64,000 bases of DNA from Onthophagus taurus (taxonomy: Eukaryota > Arthropoda > Insecta > Coleoptera > Scarabaeidae). The notes beneath the pieces are model-generated. The model was not told the DNA's origin. It saw only the letters and a list, made by a program, of their open reading frames with translations, and did no database searches. A program made the position numbers and the translations under genes. Positions 30,933 through 41,468 of this stretch are shown here, in pieces; position 1 is the stretch's first letter, and the number at the start of each line of letters is the position of its first letter. The stretch lies in assembly GCF_036711975.1 (NCBI RefSeq), contig NC_091969.1:2542001-2606000 (forward strand), read 5' to 3'.

Positions 30933-32127
30933 AGTAGTGTAAGAATGCCGGTTCTAGACCGGAAGTTGCTCCTGCTGCTCCTGCGGTGACGTCACGCCTC
31001 AATGTATTAGGTATAGGGGGGGATACCAACTAAAGTTTGGGGGAAAAAAAATTAGGTTGGTATTAAAAGTAACTAGAGATCTAGGGATTTTTAGAAAATT
31101 AAATAGAAAAATTTAAATACAATGGCGCCACCTATGATTGAGTGGTGTAAGTACTAGATTTAGGAATTTTTTATAAAATTAAACAGAAAAATTTAAATAT
31201 AATGACGCTAGCTATGATTGAGAATTGAACTGTAAATTAGCGTAACTTGAGCTGAAAAATTAAATGCTGGTGGTGGTGGGAATATAGGATTAAAAATAAA
31301 AAAAATCATTACATTTCAAATTAACAATAAATTATATTAGCATAATATATAAACAAACCAATATATAATATAATCTGTGATTAACTTGAAATGACTACAT
31401 TTAAGAAATAGATGCCGATGGAATTTCATCATTTGAACCAATATTCTTCTTCTTCTTCTTCTTTATAAATTCAATCTTTTGCACAGTACATGTCTTGTTA
31501 AGTTCAAGTTCTCCAAGATATACCAAACACATTTCACGTAGTTCAACAATTTCAGCATCGGAAATCACTTCAGCAATACGTTTAGGTAGAAATACAATAA
31601 ATCCAGCTTCCAGTTCAACAATTACCATAGGCCAAGCTCGGCTTGGAATACGTTTAGCTGCTACAATTGGATACGGTGTATGTAAATGTAAATCACTCAC
31701 TTTTTTCTTAGGTAAAAATTCACACTGTCCTAAACGATTTAGATGTTCCATCTTTTCAATAAGCGGTGTATAAACTTCAAGTGAACAGTTTGGAGTGTAA
31801 GTTCGGAATGAATAAATGTCGCACCAGGCGGTAGAGATAATGTAACCGCAAAAAAAAATAATGTGGTTAGACGCAGTAACATCTCTCTAGATAAACAAAT
31901 TTCCAATAACAACTGTTGATAAAATTAAAAAAAATAAAATTATCAAAAGGAAAATTCGAGAAACAATAGATATTACTTACAGTATAAAAAATAAATCGAT
32001 CCTAAGTGTTCCCAACACATCCCAATGGTTGGTAAACCATGTTCTCCACAATCTCAATATGATTTCGATGGGCAACATCCCGTAAAGCTCAAATACATGA
32101 ATTCTTTTTTTAGTCTTAAATTCACAA
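30933..32127 (+). repeat. P2 left TIR
   Basis: 1195 bp; reverse complement of 41515-42707 with only a handful of differences. One is an A-run one base longer near 31850, which breaks the upstream extension of the LPKRI gene here. Confidence 0.95.
31401..31751 (-). CDS. LPKRI-family small protein, P2 left TIR copy
   Basis: 116 aa from ATG. Core pattern: YPIVAAKRI, WPMVIVELEAGFIVFLPKRI, an Asp/Glu helix (VISDAEIVEL), LVYLGE and a Lys-rich tail. The residues from MEHLNRLGQ on are identical to the right TIR copy. The upstream signal-peptide-like part is out of frame here because of the extra A. The strand pattern would suit a small OB-like beta barrel, perhaps nucleic-acid binding; that is inference. 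Confidence 0.6.
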   Translation of the reverse strand: MEHLNRLGQCEFLPKKKVSDLHLHTPYPIVAAKRIPSRAWPMVIVELEAGFIVFLPKRIAEVISDAEIVELREMCLVYLGELELNKTCTVQKIEFIKKKKKKNIGSNDEIPSASIS

Positions 32128-32331
32128 AGAATTGATTGAAGATTTTAAAATTGCAAACGTATCGTCCTTTAAAGTCTCATTTTCATAACGTTTAGGTATA
32201 TAGACTTTAAAATCCTGCAATTGAATTAAAACAATAAAAAAAATCTCGATGGTGTAAATTAACATACTTACCAATGAGATTTGAACCATAGCTAAAGTGT
32301 GATGTAAACAGAAAGTAAAGCGAATAAACAA
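32122..32331 (-). pseudogene. Remnant related to the gene at 40777-41127
   Basis: The segment LQDFKVYIPKRYENETLKDDTFAIL...SSINS matches LEDFKVYIPKCYEDEILKDDTFTIL...FSINS of the gene at 40777-41127. Upstream sequence is replaced by low-complexity DNA and the end is truncated at the left TIR boundary. Confidence 0.65.
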
Positions 32332-32394
32332 TTAAACCATCGAGAACTTTTCAATAAATTTCAATAAATACGAATAAATTAACTTAAAATTAAA

Positions 32395-35300
32395 CTATGT
32401 ACTATCGTCATTAATACTATAATGACCCCAAGCGAATGTATTAATTCCATTATTACAAATATATCGCTTGGAGTCATTTGGTGATAGAACCAATTTATTT
32501 TGTAATGCTGTAAATATGTTATGATTGAAACTTCTAAATAACGTTTGTTTTTTAAATAAAACCGATTTTGAATTTAAACAATCTAAATAATTTTGAAAAG
32601 ATATGTTATGTTTAACAATAGCTTTCTTAACACCTTTAGATTTCTTTGTAACCCGACCATCAGCGACCCTATTCGCATACACTTTAGACCTCAAACCGAT
32701 AAATTCAACCATTATGTTTCCGCAATTCTCGTCTTTCATTTTACCCAAAACAGCTTTATTATGTAACGGTATGTCAAACTGATTATCAGGACTGTAGTTC
32801 GATGTGTCAAATTTATCTAAATTCAATTTCACGTCTCTATAAACATCATCGGAATCAATTAGTACGGTGAAGCTATCGGTATCCATGTAACATAAGCGAA
32901 TAGATTCACCGTACTTTGGTTTTAAGAAATCATAATAAAAATTATACATTAACAATTTAGACAATTCTAAAACCGTAAAACCAACATATAGAGGTTTATC
33001 GTAAACGACATGGAGACGATCCATTTGAATTGCCGAAAACGTTTCTGTGAATATGCTTATGCTTTTAAAATTCAATTTCGCAATTAAACTCCGAGCTCCT
33101 AAACGAGGACGACCGGAGATTTCGCTAGTATGAACATCATCCCAACTGGTCACTAATCTTACATCGACTCGCTTATCTACATTTTCCATGGTTTTACCAA
33201 AAACCGCATTATTCATTAACTTGAAAAAATCTTTTTCAAAAGAATTATTAGCGTATTGGCGTAATGCTGTATTCTTATCGATGTAAGATTTCAACCAGAT
33301 AGACTGTCTGAACGATAAAACTCTATTAATTTTAGAAACTTTAAGACCGTTAGCAACGGCCTGCTTTAAATTTCTATAATGCACAACATAATTTGTTTTA
33401 TTAAATAAATTTGGAATCAATCTTTTATCGCTTTCACATCTACCGTTAGGTGGTAAAATGTTTTCACATAAAAAAGGTAAATCATTATGCGTATCATGCA
33501 AATACTCGGGGTATTCGATATCTACATCTAAAATGTAACCGTAATCTGAAGTATCTGATATATTATTAAAATTAAAATTTAGAATTTGGGTATCATCTAA
33601 CCACTTGAAACTGGAAACCGGTAAATATTGCGACATCGCCCATCCATACAAATTATTCGCGTCCCAATACATTAAATGCGATGATGGTAAATTGGGGTTA
33701 TAATTATTCATATATTTATTATTAGCTTTAGCGTACCGTAGGGAGCATTGAGAAATACCTCCACGGATACCTTTCTTAATAAAATGAACTTGATCTATAT
33801 CCGTCAATAATTCTAATTTAATTTTGGTAAATTTTAACATGGCATCCCAAGATAGCCCCGGTGCCGTATAATAATGCGCGGGATCTAAATCGTAAGTTTT
33901 AAAACAAACTTGCCTGAATTTTTCAAATACATCAGTCAATAAAAGAACATCTGTCTTTAAATACAAGTCGGAATATTGTTTCAAATTTTGACAATTAAAT
34001 TCTTTCCACACACATTGAGCGTGCGAATATTGCTCATCGCTTATGTCTTCTAAATTTAATTTGTTGTAAAACATGCTTTTAGATGGTAGTGATGTATCTT
34101 TTAGTTTGTCGAAAGAGGCTATATAATTATATGGAAATACGCCCTTTTTCGTTAACAATTTAAAATGTTCCGGGTGTGGAAAGAATTTACGTATATTGAT
34201 AAAGTCATTTATTTCGAGGTTACCGGCTAAAGAGTCTAATGAAGATGCCATAAATCTAAACGAATCAACAAATCTTAATTTTAAGAAAATATTTTCCACA
34301 GTTTTATCTTCATTGATTAATTTATCGACAAACACTCTTTTACTGAAACTGATATATTTTTCTTTATTGTTCGGCAATACATCAAGTCCATATTCATCAG
34401 CATCAGCCATTTCTTTAATAAATAAATGGCAATCATAACCGCTAAAATTATGAAAGAATATTGGAATAGAATTTGGAAGTTTAAAATTTAGATTGCAATT
34501 TGCATGGGCGGGTCCCCGGTATTTACCATCAATATGACAATGATCGCGTACCTTAACCTGGTCAGATGTGAAAGGATTTTGGCAAATATAACAATTTTCA
34601 GCTGAATCGAAATTGCGTTGCTCATCGGTTGTTAAAGGTATCATTGGTTTTACGGTTTTCAAGTATTTATTATAGATAAATTTAACATCATCGATTAATT
34701 TTGTGATAAAAACGTGAGATGCATCAAGTCCTGTATACGTTTCAAATTTATTAAAACTACTATCAATCGTGGAAACGATATAATAAGCGAAACTATAGGG
34801 TTGATGCATCTCAACTTTTTCGGTAAAAGATTTAGATGAATTGGGCTCACAAAAATCGATTGGTTGTAGAATCGATTCGAAGTCTGCATATATAACGAAC
34901 GGGGCCATCTGTGTGAATTTATAGTTATTAAATGATAAAATATTTTCGGGAGTGTGTAAGCCAAAATAATTAGGTTTTGATTTTAAATTTATCGTGGGAA
35001 CAATTGTTTTTATATGATTACAATCGTGATTCTGATGTGTAATTAATTTTTCAGCAGATGGAAATCGGGTTAAACATCCATCACAAAGGTGTATAGAATG
35101 CTCATGGCGTGAAAACTGACGTGATATAAGCCTGGATAGGTTCTTAATTAATACAAAATGACTTTTCCCGCCGGTTTCATATAAATAGAGTAAATTTATA
35201 TGAATTTCGCGTCTTTGTTTGGTAAAATAAATTGGTCCTTCCACCGTATACTTATTCGAATTCCTAACTAACTCATACACATTAATGCTTAAATTATTTA

Positions 35301-36432
35301 ACTTTTCCACTTTAACAATGTCTTTAAAAGTAATGGGGAATCTAATACCTTGTAAATTAAGTGTTTCACTATAGTGAGGGTAGCTTGAAGTCCGGTCTTG
35401 ATGAAGTTTTGCGGGATAAAGAGCTGCCATCAAACACCACGCTAGACATGCATCGTCTTCATAGTTCTTAATATTGATGCATGCCTTTTTCTTTTCGATA
35501 TCATGAGGTAAACGAATATATGATGACCCGGGTATGGGCTCAAATTTATTGATGTTCAGGAGCAGGTGAGATATAGAGTGGAAAGCCCACCCCGACCCAC
35601 GCTCCTGAAACTCTTCGCTTTGAGTTAGAATATCCCGAGTCATCTCATCATAAACCTCATTCAACACAGTGGCGGCAGTGATAATTCTAAATTTTGTATT
35701 AAAATTTTTCTCCGACATAATAATTTCCTCATTCCCGTCATCATCATCAAATCCGGACTTAATATAATTTGCTAATAACTCAATCTGAGCTTTTACCGAA
35801 CCATTCCTATTGAGATGTTGTTCAATCAGTCGATTAACTGTTTCACAACATTTCAATAGATATGACGGTATATCATCATCAGGTTGAGCTTCATCAATTC
35901 TATAGCAAACTACCCTATTTTTATAGCAAGACTTAAATTTTTTAACATTATCATCGATTATTTCAACATGTTCAGTTCTAAGATGGCATTCAAGCGAGAT
36001 AAGTGATGGTAGTAAATCGCCACAAACTTGACATACCCTTCCATCGTTTTCGATCATGGACTCTAGACGTGCTGAATATCGATGACGTTTATTACCTAGT
36101 GGTGGTGGTGGTGGTGGTGGTGGGGATGTTAATGGTGTTGGTACTACCATCTCCAAATTTGATTGATGTTTAGTAGATGTACCGGGAACTTCCATCTCTA
36201 GATTTGATCGATGTTCGATGGTTGATGGTAATGGTGGTGGTGGTGGTGGTGCTTGACGTTTCATAGATAACCCATGAGATCGTTTCAGATGTACGTTCAA
36301 GTTATCTCGTCTTGAAAATGTTACTCCACACACGGTACAATCGAAATTAGTTTTACCATGTTTATCTCGCATATGCCTGTCAAGATTACGTTTCACCGTA
36401 AAAGACACTTGACAGAACTCACAAATAAACAT
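32395..36432 (-). CDS. Protein-primed-type family B DNA polymerase (Polinton PolB)
   Basis: 1345 aa, intact. Two C2H2 zinc fingers at residues 1-54 (CEFCQVSF, CTVCGVTF) and a third-like CQVCGDLL unit with a proline-rich linker between. In the middle another Cys/His unit, exonuclease motif VIYADFES, then CYICQNPF...RDHCHIDGKYRG resembling an endonuclease VII zinc site, then FHNFSGYDCHLF. Polymerase motifs are present: DANNLYGWAMSQ, NNAVFGKTMEN and YMDTDS. It would replicate the linear element from a terminal protein. All catalytic motifs are visible and there is no frameshift, so this is a candidate live enzyme. P1 has none. Confidence 0.95.
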   Translation of the reverse strand: MFICEFCQVSFTVKRNLDRHMRDKHGKTNFDCTVCGVTFSRRDNLNVHLKRSHGLSMKRQAPPPPPPLPSTIEHRSNLEMEVPGTSTKHQSNLEMVVPTPLTSPPPPPPPPLGNKRHRYSARLESMIENDGRVCQVCGDLLPSLISLECHLRTEHVEIIDDNVKKFKSCYKNRVVCYRIDEAQPDDDIPSYLLKCCETVNRLIEQHLNRNGSVKAQIELLANYIKSGFDDDDGNEEIIMSEKNFNTKFRIITAATVLNEVYDEMTRDILTQSEEFQERGSGWAFHSISHLLLNINKFEPIPGSSYIRLPHDIEKKKACINIKNYEDDACLAWCLMAALYPAKLHQDRTSSYPHYSETLNLQGIRFPITFKDIVKVEKLNNLSINVYELVRNSNKYTVEGPIYFTKQRREIHINLLYLYETGGKSHFVLIKNLSRLISRQFSRHEHSIHLCDGCLTRFPSAEKLITHQNHDCNHIKTIVPTINLKSKPNYFGLHTPENILSFNNYKFTQMAPFVIYADFESILQPIDFCEPNSSKSFTEKVEMHQPYSFAYYIVSTIDSSFNKFETYTGLDASHVFITKLIDDVKFIYNKYLKTVKPMIPLTTDEQRNFDSAENCYICQNPFTSDQVKVRDHCHIDGKYRGPAHANCNLNFKLPNSIPIFFHNFSGYDCHLFIKEMADADEYGLDVLPNNKEKYISFSKRVFVDKLINEDKTVENIFLKLRFVDSFRFMASSLDSLAGNLEINDFINIRKFFPHPEHFKLLTKKGVFPYNYIASFDKLKDTSLPSKSMFYNKLNLEDISDEQYSHAQCVWKEFNCQNLKQYSDLYLKTDVLLLTDVFEKFRQVCFKTYDLDPAHYYTAPGLSWDAMLKFTKIKLELLTDIDQVHFIKKGIRGGISQCSLRYAKANNKYMNNYNPNLPSSHLMYWDANNLYGWAMSQYLPVSSFKWLDDTQILNFNFNNISDTSDYGYILDVDIEYPEYLHDTHNDLPFLCENILPPNGRCESDKRLIPNLFNKTNYVVHYRNLKQAVANGLKVSKINRVLSFRQSIWLKSYIDKNTALRQYANNSFEKDFFKLMNNAVFGKTMENVDKRVDVRLVTSWDDVHTSEISGRPRLGARSLIAKLNFKSISIFTETFSAIQMDRLHVVYDKPLYVGFTVLELSKLLMYNFYYDFLKPKYGESIRLCYMDTDSFTVLIDSDDVYRDVKLNLDKFDTSNYSPDNQFDIPLHNKAVLGKMKDENCGNIMVEFIGLRSKVYANRVADGRVTKKSKGVKKAIVKHNISFQNYLDCLNSKSVLFKKQTLFRSFNHNIFTALQNKLVLSPNDSKRYICNNGINTFAWGHYSINDDST

Positions 36433-36783
36433 ATTTAGAGTTTTTTCTTTTCACTTTTCGGAAATAAAAAAAAATAACACGGTGTCTACGAGATCACGAA
36501 CAAATGCTATTAACTTTTCGGTAACCAGAGCATCCTTTATATATCTATTGTCTTTAAATAATAAAACAAGTTGTAGATAATTGCGGTGAAAAACAGATAG
36601 TAGTTTCAAAAAAACAAAAAAACCACAAACGGATGACAGTTGGACGAGATAATAATTAATTCTACTTCGAAAAACAAAAAAACCACAAATGTATAAACAA
36701 GTGGAAAAATTTTTAATTACATAGAACCCAAATAAGTTTGTCGTTACATAGATTAAATCACATTTGATACATACATAACATAT
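36433..36783. other. Intergenic, no gene
   Basis: PolB upstream region. It has two copies of AAAAACAAAAAAACCACAAA(C/T) about 65 bp apart and a TTTATATAT box near 36535 that may serve the PolB promoter. Confidence 0.4.
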
Positions 36784-38451
36784 TTAATTTTCCGCTGGAA
36801 TTGTGATATTTGATGAAATTATTGTAGACAATATATATTTGAGTTGATCAATTAAAGACTTATAGGGACAAGATATACCCAATAAAGATAGGTTCTTTTC
36901 CGAACTACTCACAACCTCTTTTAAATATTCATTGTAACGGATAATTATATCCCCAACAAAGAAATTTAATAAACCATCAGACGTTTTATATACACCACTG
37001 AAGTTGTTTGGAATTCCCGGAAAGAATTCATCTGCAGACATTATAATCTTTTTTCTTCTGTAAAAGTACTCATCTACCTGAATGATGTAATGTTTATCGA
37101 AAAAGATGTATGTCAAACCGTAGTTACTGGTAACCACACCTCTAATTTTACTTGCATCAGTTAAACCTAATTCCGTTTCAGAAAATCTATATTTATACCT
37201 TACAGTTAAACTCTTAATTTCAATTATATATATTTCATTTTTGATAATAAATGTGAATAGACCATTTGAATCTACTGACACTACATAGTCATAGTCGCTA
37301 TTGTCTAAAACCCCTCTCAAGGGGTGTATCCAATCTAAAATGTTTACAGCTTCGGATTGAATCGGTTTTTTAGTCTTTAGATCAATTAACCAAACCCACT
37401 GCTTAAAGAAAACGTAGACTATTTTATCGTAAATTAAAAATGCTGTGAACTTTTCATCCACATCGCATATATGGGAGACGTTGACAGTTGAAACTGATGT
37501 TGACCTTATTGTTGTTGTTGTTGTTGTTGATGGTGATGGCCTTACTGTTGTTGTTGTTGTTGTTGTTCTTGTTGTAGTCGAAGTTTGAGTTCTATTTGTA
37601 GTGGGAATTGAGGTTGTTGTAGAGATACTAGGTTTATCAAGTGATTTACGTCCATAGATTCTCTGTATATTATCAATGTCATGCCGACTTAAGGTTTCAA
37701 CTCCACCATAATATGCATACATTACGGAATCATTTCGATTATTATGATCTAACCCTAAAGAGTGTCCAATTTCATGTATAATAACTGGTAATAAATTGAC
37801 TTCATTTTCGTTATTATTAGTGAAATTCCAATTCTCGTCTATGTCTATATGAATTTCAACTTTATCTTTATGTATACTCGGATACTCTGCGTGAGCTAGC
37901 ACACCTCCTTTACAGTCAAATTTAGCGGGGCAATTTATCCTAGGATTTTGGATAAGTGTATGATTCACACTTCGAAACCCGATTAAAATGTTAATATCTC
38001 GATAAGTTTTTTGAAATTGTAAATTTATATGCTCAGACCAAACGTTAAACGCCTTTCTAAATAGCTCTACGGACTGTAGATGATATGGTTGGAACAAACC
38101 CCATTTAATTTTAGTAAAGTTCCACTTACGCGTTATATGTTTATAGTTTAAATTTGTATAAACATCCAAATTACCACATCGGGGTTTTAACAGTAGCTTT
38201 AACGTATCATTATCAGCCTCCCCTGTTATAGGGAGATGATAGTAATTTTGAAAGTGAGATAGACCTTCAGCTAACATTTCCTGACGATCTAAATGTAAAT
38301 TGGGTTGTTCGTCAAAGTCCACCGCCGAAATATGTCCATACTTAACAAGAAGGTTATAAATATCATCAGTATCGTCGTTTAACATTCCAGATATATATTT
38401 CAATATATATATCAACAGGTAAATAGATTTAAAATTAATATGGAGGTACAT
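36784..38451 (-). CDS. Matrix metalloproteinase carried by a Polinton
   Basis: 555 aa from ATG. In order: hydrophobic N terminus (signal-peptide-like, residues 5-22), prodomain with the cysteine-switch PRCGNLDV, catalytic domain with HEIGHSLGLDH zinc site and Met-turn VMYAYYGG, a long Thr/Ser linker (TTTTTTVRPSPSTTTTTTI region), and a C-terminal hemopexin-like propeller with DKIVYVFFKQWVWLID-type blades. The full architecture of a secreted animal MMP, which cuts extracellular matrix. MMPs occur in some insect viruses, probably captured from hosts. It lies between PolB and the VVDIQG gene on the same strand, inside intact TIRs, so it is cargo of P2. No intron is evident. Confidence 0.93.
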   Translation of the reverse strand: MYLHINFKSIYLLIYILKYISGMLNDDTDDIYNLLVKYGHISAVDFDEQPNLHLDRQEMLAEGLSHFQNYYHLPITGEADNDTLKLLLKPRCGNLDVYTNLNYKHITRKWNFTKIKWGLFQPYHLQSVELFRKAFNVWSEHINLQFQKTYRDINILIGFRSVNHTLIQNPRINCPAKFDCKGGVLAHAEYPSIHKDKVEIHIDIDENWNFTNNNENEVNLLPVIIHEIGHSLGLDHNNRNDSVMYAYYGGVETLSRHDIDNIQRIYGRKSLDKPSISTTTSIPTTNRTQTSTTTRTTTTTTTVRPSPSTTTTTTIRSTSVSTVNVSHICDVDEKFTAFLIYDKIVYVFFKQWVWLIDLKTKKPIQSEAVNILDWIHPLRGVLDNSDYDYVVSVDSNGLFTFIIKNEIYIIEIKSLTVRYKYRFSETELGLTDASKIRGVVTSNYGLTYIFFDKHYIIQVDEYFYRRKKIIMSADEFFPGIPNNFSGVYKTSDGLLNFFVGDIIIRYNEYLKEVVSSSEKNLSLLGISCPYKSLIDQLKYILSTIISSNITIPAEN

Positions 38452-38548
38452 CTTAACTTGTTGGACGTTAAGGACTGAATGAATGAAAGTTCAATAGTTT
38501 ACAAAATATATACATTTATTTTTTACAGTACAATACATTTTGATTGGT

Positions 38549-39067
38549 TTACAGCATAAATTTCGATTGGTTCACATAATTTTTTAATATTAATGCGTTG
38601 TTTTGCGAACATACGGCTGGGAACCCGTTATGACACCAACACACATCTAACGAAACATTTAATTTAATCTCTTCGGCTACATTACATTTTTCTAGCGATA
38701 GGTCGATAATCTTTAAATTCCTACAACATCGATTTGGATGACATGGACGATTTTTCAAAAAATGTGCCTTCTGGTTCCCCTTCACATAGATGAGATCATA
38801 GTTTGAAATGGTATCATCGAGCAGCTTCAAACCCATACCTTGACTGATCCAGCCATCGTTAAAACCCAATCGATGATGATGTCGTTCTAAATATCTACAA
38901 GACTTCTGGTCCTTTTCGTTCAGCGCTCGGAATGGTTTGCTTGACTGAAGATGTAGATGTAACGTGTGGGATGTGTCTAAATCTATGAGAGTAACTTCTC
39001 TGGCTTCAAATTCTGAATCGACTTGAACACCTTGAATATCTACAACTGCCGTACGTCTGAATGTCAT
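38549..39067 (-). CDS. VVDIQG-family protein, P2 copy
   Basis: 172 aa from ATG at 39067. Shares VVDIQG, the His-rich RHHHRLGFNDGW, YVKGNQKAHFL, a Cys-rich centre (CHPNRCC) and PAVCSQNNALILKNY with the P1 protein at 29503-30012. It is about as diverged from it as two separate element lineages would be. A long TATATATATA stretch lies just upstream. Function unknown; see the P1 entry. Confidence 0.6.
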   Translation of the reverse strand: MTFRRTAVVDIQGVQVDSEFEAREVTLIDLDTSHTLHLHLQSSKPFRALNEKDQKSCRYLERHHHRLGFNDGWISQGMGLKLLDDTISNYDLIYVKGNQKAHFLKNRPCHPNRCCRNLKIIDLSLEKCNVAEEIKLNVSLDVCWCHNGFPAVCSQNNALILKNYVNQSKFML

Positions 39068-39118
39068 GATGGTAACTAATGTGTGTGCATAGCATGGACG
39101 ACATATATATATAGTCAA

Positions 39119-39380
39119 TGGTAGTTGTTTTTTCCACGATTAACCACATTTTATCATTGTGGATATCCTGTTTGTCTATAACGTGCTGCACCTGCATGTG
39201 CACAGTTGTTTTTCTCTGTGGTTGACCACATTTTTTTATCAATGTGGATATCCTGTTAGTTTATGATTACCGACACCTCACCACTCAATGGTTTATATGT
39301 ATACATGCAGTCTCGAATTTGTTTTTTCTAAACTCGAGTTTGTTCCAACCATATCCTCCACAGTCCGTAGAGCGTCCCCA
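39119..39380. repeat. Short direct repeat upstream of VVDIQG gene
   Basis: Two copies about 85 bp apart of an ACCACATTTT...ATCA(A)TGTGGATATCCTGTT unit (about 39145 and 39228), each able to form a CCACATT/AATGTGG hairpin. Confidence 0.6.
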
Positions 39381-40070
39381 GTAACTATAAGAATTCCATC
39401 CGCCAACGGTATAATTTGATCAGAAACCAATCTGTTTTACCCATCCAACCGATTTTCAGTTTGAAAAAGTATCGGTGTTACAACCGATAAAAGCGGTTGG
39501 TCAGATAAAACAGATCGGTTAAAACCGGCCTGTTAAAATTTATCTGTTAAAACAGTTTATATAACAACCTGCGACAACCCTTAACGTCCCCCAGTAACTA
39601 TAAGAATTCCATCCGTCAACGGTATAATTTGATCAGAAACCAATCTGTTTTACTCATCCAATCGCTTTTCAGTTTGAAAAAGTATCGGTGTTACAACCGA
39701 TAAAAGCGGTTGGTCAGATAAAACAGATCGGTTAAAACCGGCCTGTTAAAATTTATCTGCTAAAACAGTTTATATAACAACCTGTGACAATCCTTAACGT
39801 CCCCCAGTAATTATAAGAATTCCATCCGTCAACGGTATAATTTGATCAGAAACCAATCTGTTTTACCCATCCAACCGCTTTTCAGTTTGAAAAAGTATCG
39901 GTGTTACAACCGATAAAAGCGGTTGGTCAGATAAAACAGATCGGTTAAAACCGGCCTGTTAAAATTTATCTGTACCAATCTGTTTTACCCATCCAACCGC
40001 TTTTCAGTTCGAAAAAGTATCGGTGCCGATAAAAGCGGTTGGTCAGATAAAACAGAAGGCTCTATAAATA
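39381..40070 (+). repeat. 213-bp tandem array derived partly from PLA2 gene end
   Basis: Units start at 39381, 39594 and 39807 (period 213), with a partial fourth near 39973. Each contains GTTTGAAAAAGTATCGGTGT and ACAACCGATAAAAGCGGTTGG, which on the minus strand of P1 are the last codons and downstream flank of the PLA2 gene. It also has the TTAAAACCGG motifs seen beside that gene. Confidence 0.9.
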
Positions 40071-40094
40071 CTTTAGTCTTTACGGGAATCATAA

Positions 40095-40573
40095 ATGGTT
40101 ACATCTTTTGAATGACGTAGCTAAAATTTATAACGCTTTAAAGCATAGGACTACAAAGCTAGCTCCTAGCTCCTAATTTAATAAATTCTAAATCTATTGA
40201 AAATCAGCTTCTCAATACAGTCTACAATTTCGTAAAAATTACTGGTAAATGAAAGTCTAAAGTTGGTGATACGGTACGAATCAGTAGACATAAACATGTT
40301 TTCGATAAAGGATACCTACCAAATTGGACTACTGAATTGTTTAAAATTGCTAAAGTTCAGATAACAAACCCTGTAACATATTTGTTGGAGGATATGAATG
40401 GTCAACCCATTTCAGGAGCATTTTATGAATTTGAGCTCAGTTTATCTAAACAACCTGACGTTTATCTCGTTGAAAAAGTGATAAGAAGGAGGAAAGGGGA
40501 TAGATTGTACGTGAAATGGTTAGGTTTTGATTCGTCTCAGAACAGTTGGATTTCTAAAGAAAATGTATTGTAA
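40095..40573 (+). pseudogene. Integrase C-terminal fragment with chromodomain
   Basis: Reading from about 40095 gives WLHLLNDVAKIYNALKH, then after a frameshift and stop KVGDTVRISRH, LPNWTTELFKIAKVQITNP and a chromodomain (VEKVIRRRKGDRLYVKWLG). It aligns with the C-terminal 40 percent of the P1 integrase. The DDE core is absent. So P2 had an integrase that was lost, and the repeat array occupies the place of the lost part. Confidence 0.9.
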
Positions 40574-40776
40574 AGATTAAATATACATTTTATTGGTTTA
40601 AATAAATTTTTTCATTTAATACATTGTTTTTTATTTAAAATATAGTTGTTTTTTCACGCGCATATCCGCTTGTGGTTAACAAACTTTCCATAGCAACTGT
40701 TGGTAAAAGATAAAAAATAAAGATTATTGAAAGGAATGTTCGAGAAACAATAGAAATACTCACATTATAAAAAAAA

Positions 40777-41127
40777 TTAAACTTCATTTAAATTTACAAA
40801 ATTTAAAATATCCATTAGATAGGTAGAACCTTTAAAGATCAATCCGATAGAATTGATTGAAAATGTTAAAATTGTAAACGTATCATCCTTTAATATCTCA
40901 TCTTCATAACATTTAGGTATATAGACTTTAAAATCCTCCAATTCAATTAAAACTTTGGGATATGTACTACTCGAATTAACATGTCTCTCAATTCCTATTA
41001 TACGATATACTCTATTACACTCCAAACGAGAGACTCTAACCAAGGTTTTACTGGATCTTGCATACATATTGTTAAGTAAATCAAGTTTACTATTCAATGA
41101 CGCACCAATTTGATTAAAATTTTCCAT
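40777..41127 (-). CDS. LPKRI-like cousin protein
   Basis: 116 aa from ATG. VYRIIGIERH, then YPKVLIELEDFKVYIPKCY and an acidic EDEILKDDTF stretch. It shares the Y-I...P-(V/L)-(I/V)-EL-(E)(D/A)..V-(F/Y)-(L/I)-P-(K/E)-R layout of the LPKRI proteins and of the P3 protein at 44342-44800. Confidence 0.5.
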   Translation of the reverse strand: MENFNQIGASLNSKLDLLNNMYARSSKTLVRVSRLECNRVYRIIGIERHVNSSSTYPKVLIELEDFKVYIPKCYEDEILKDDTFTILTFSINSIGLIFKGSTYLMDILNFVNLNEV

Positions 41128-41468
41128 TTTTAACCGATATAGAACCGATGAAATCAATCTGTGGGACACAACTGATTAAAATGTTATTCTAAGTAAATAG
41201 ATAATAAAATAAAAAAATAACACGTGCATAATAAAGTAAAACCACAAAAACCGCAATTATCACAACTGAGAAATACATCTGCAAAAAATACAGTGACGAA
41301 CAAACGAAATACCACGAAAAACAAATTACCACAAAAAAACAGATAAATTTCTTCGGATGACAACATTGGGAAATAGGACAGATAGAAAATTAATATAAAA
41401 TGTGGTGAAAAAGACATTATAGAATTAGTTCAATCTAAAACAGAACATAAACATCAAATTATAAAAAG

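Noticed and set aside
39381..40070. Possible CRISPR-like array
   Set aside because: Units are 213 bp, tandem without unique spacers, in a eukaryotic element, and explained by PLA2-end amplification.
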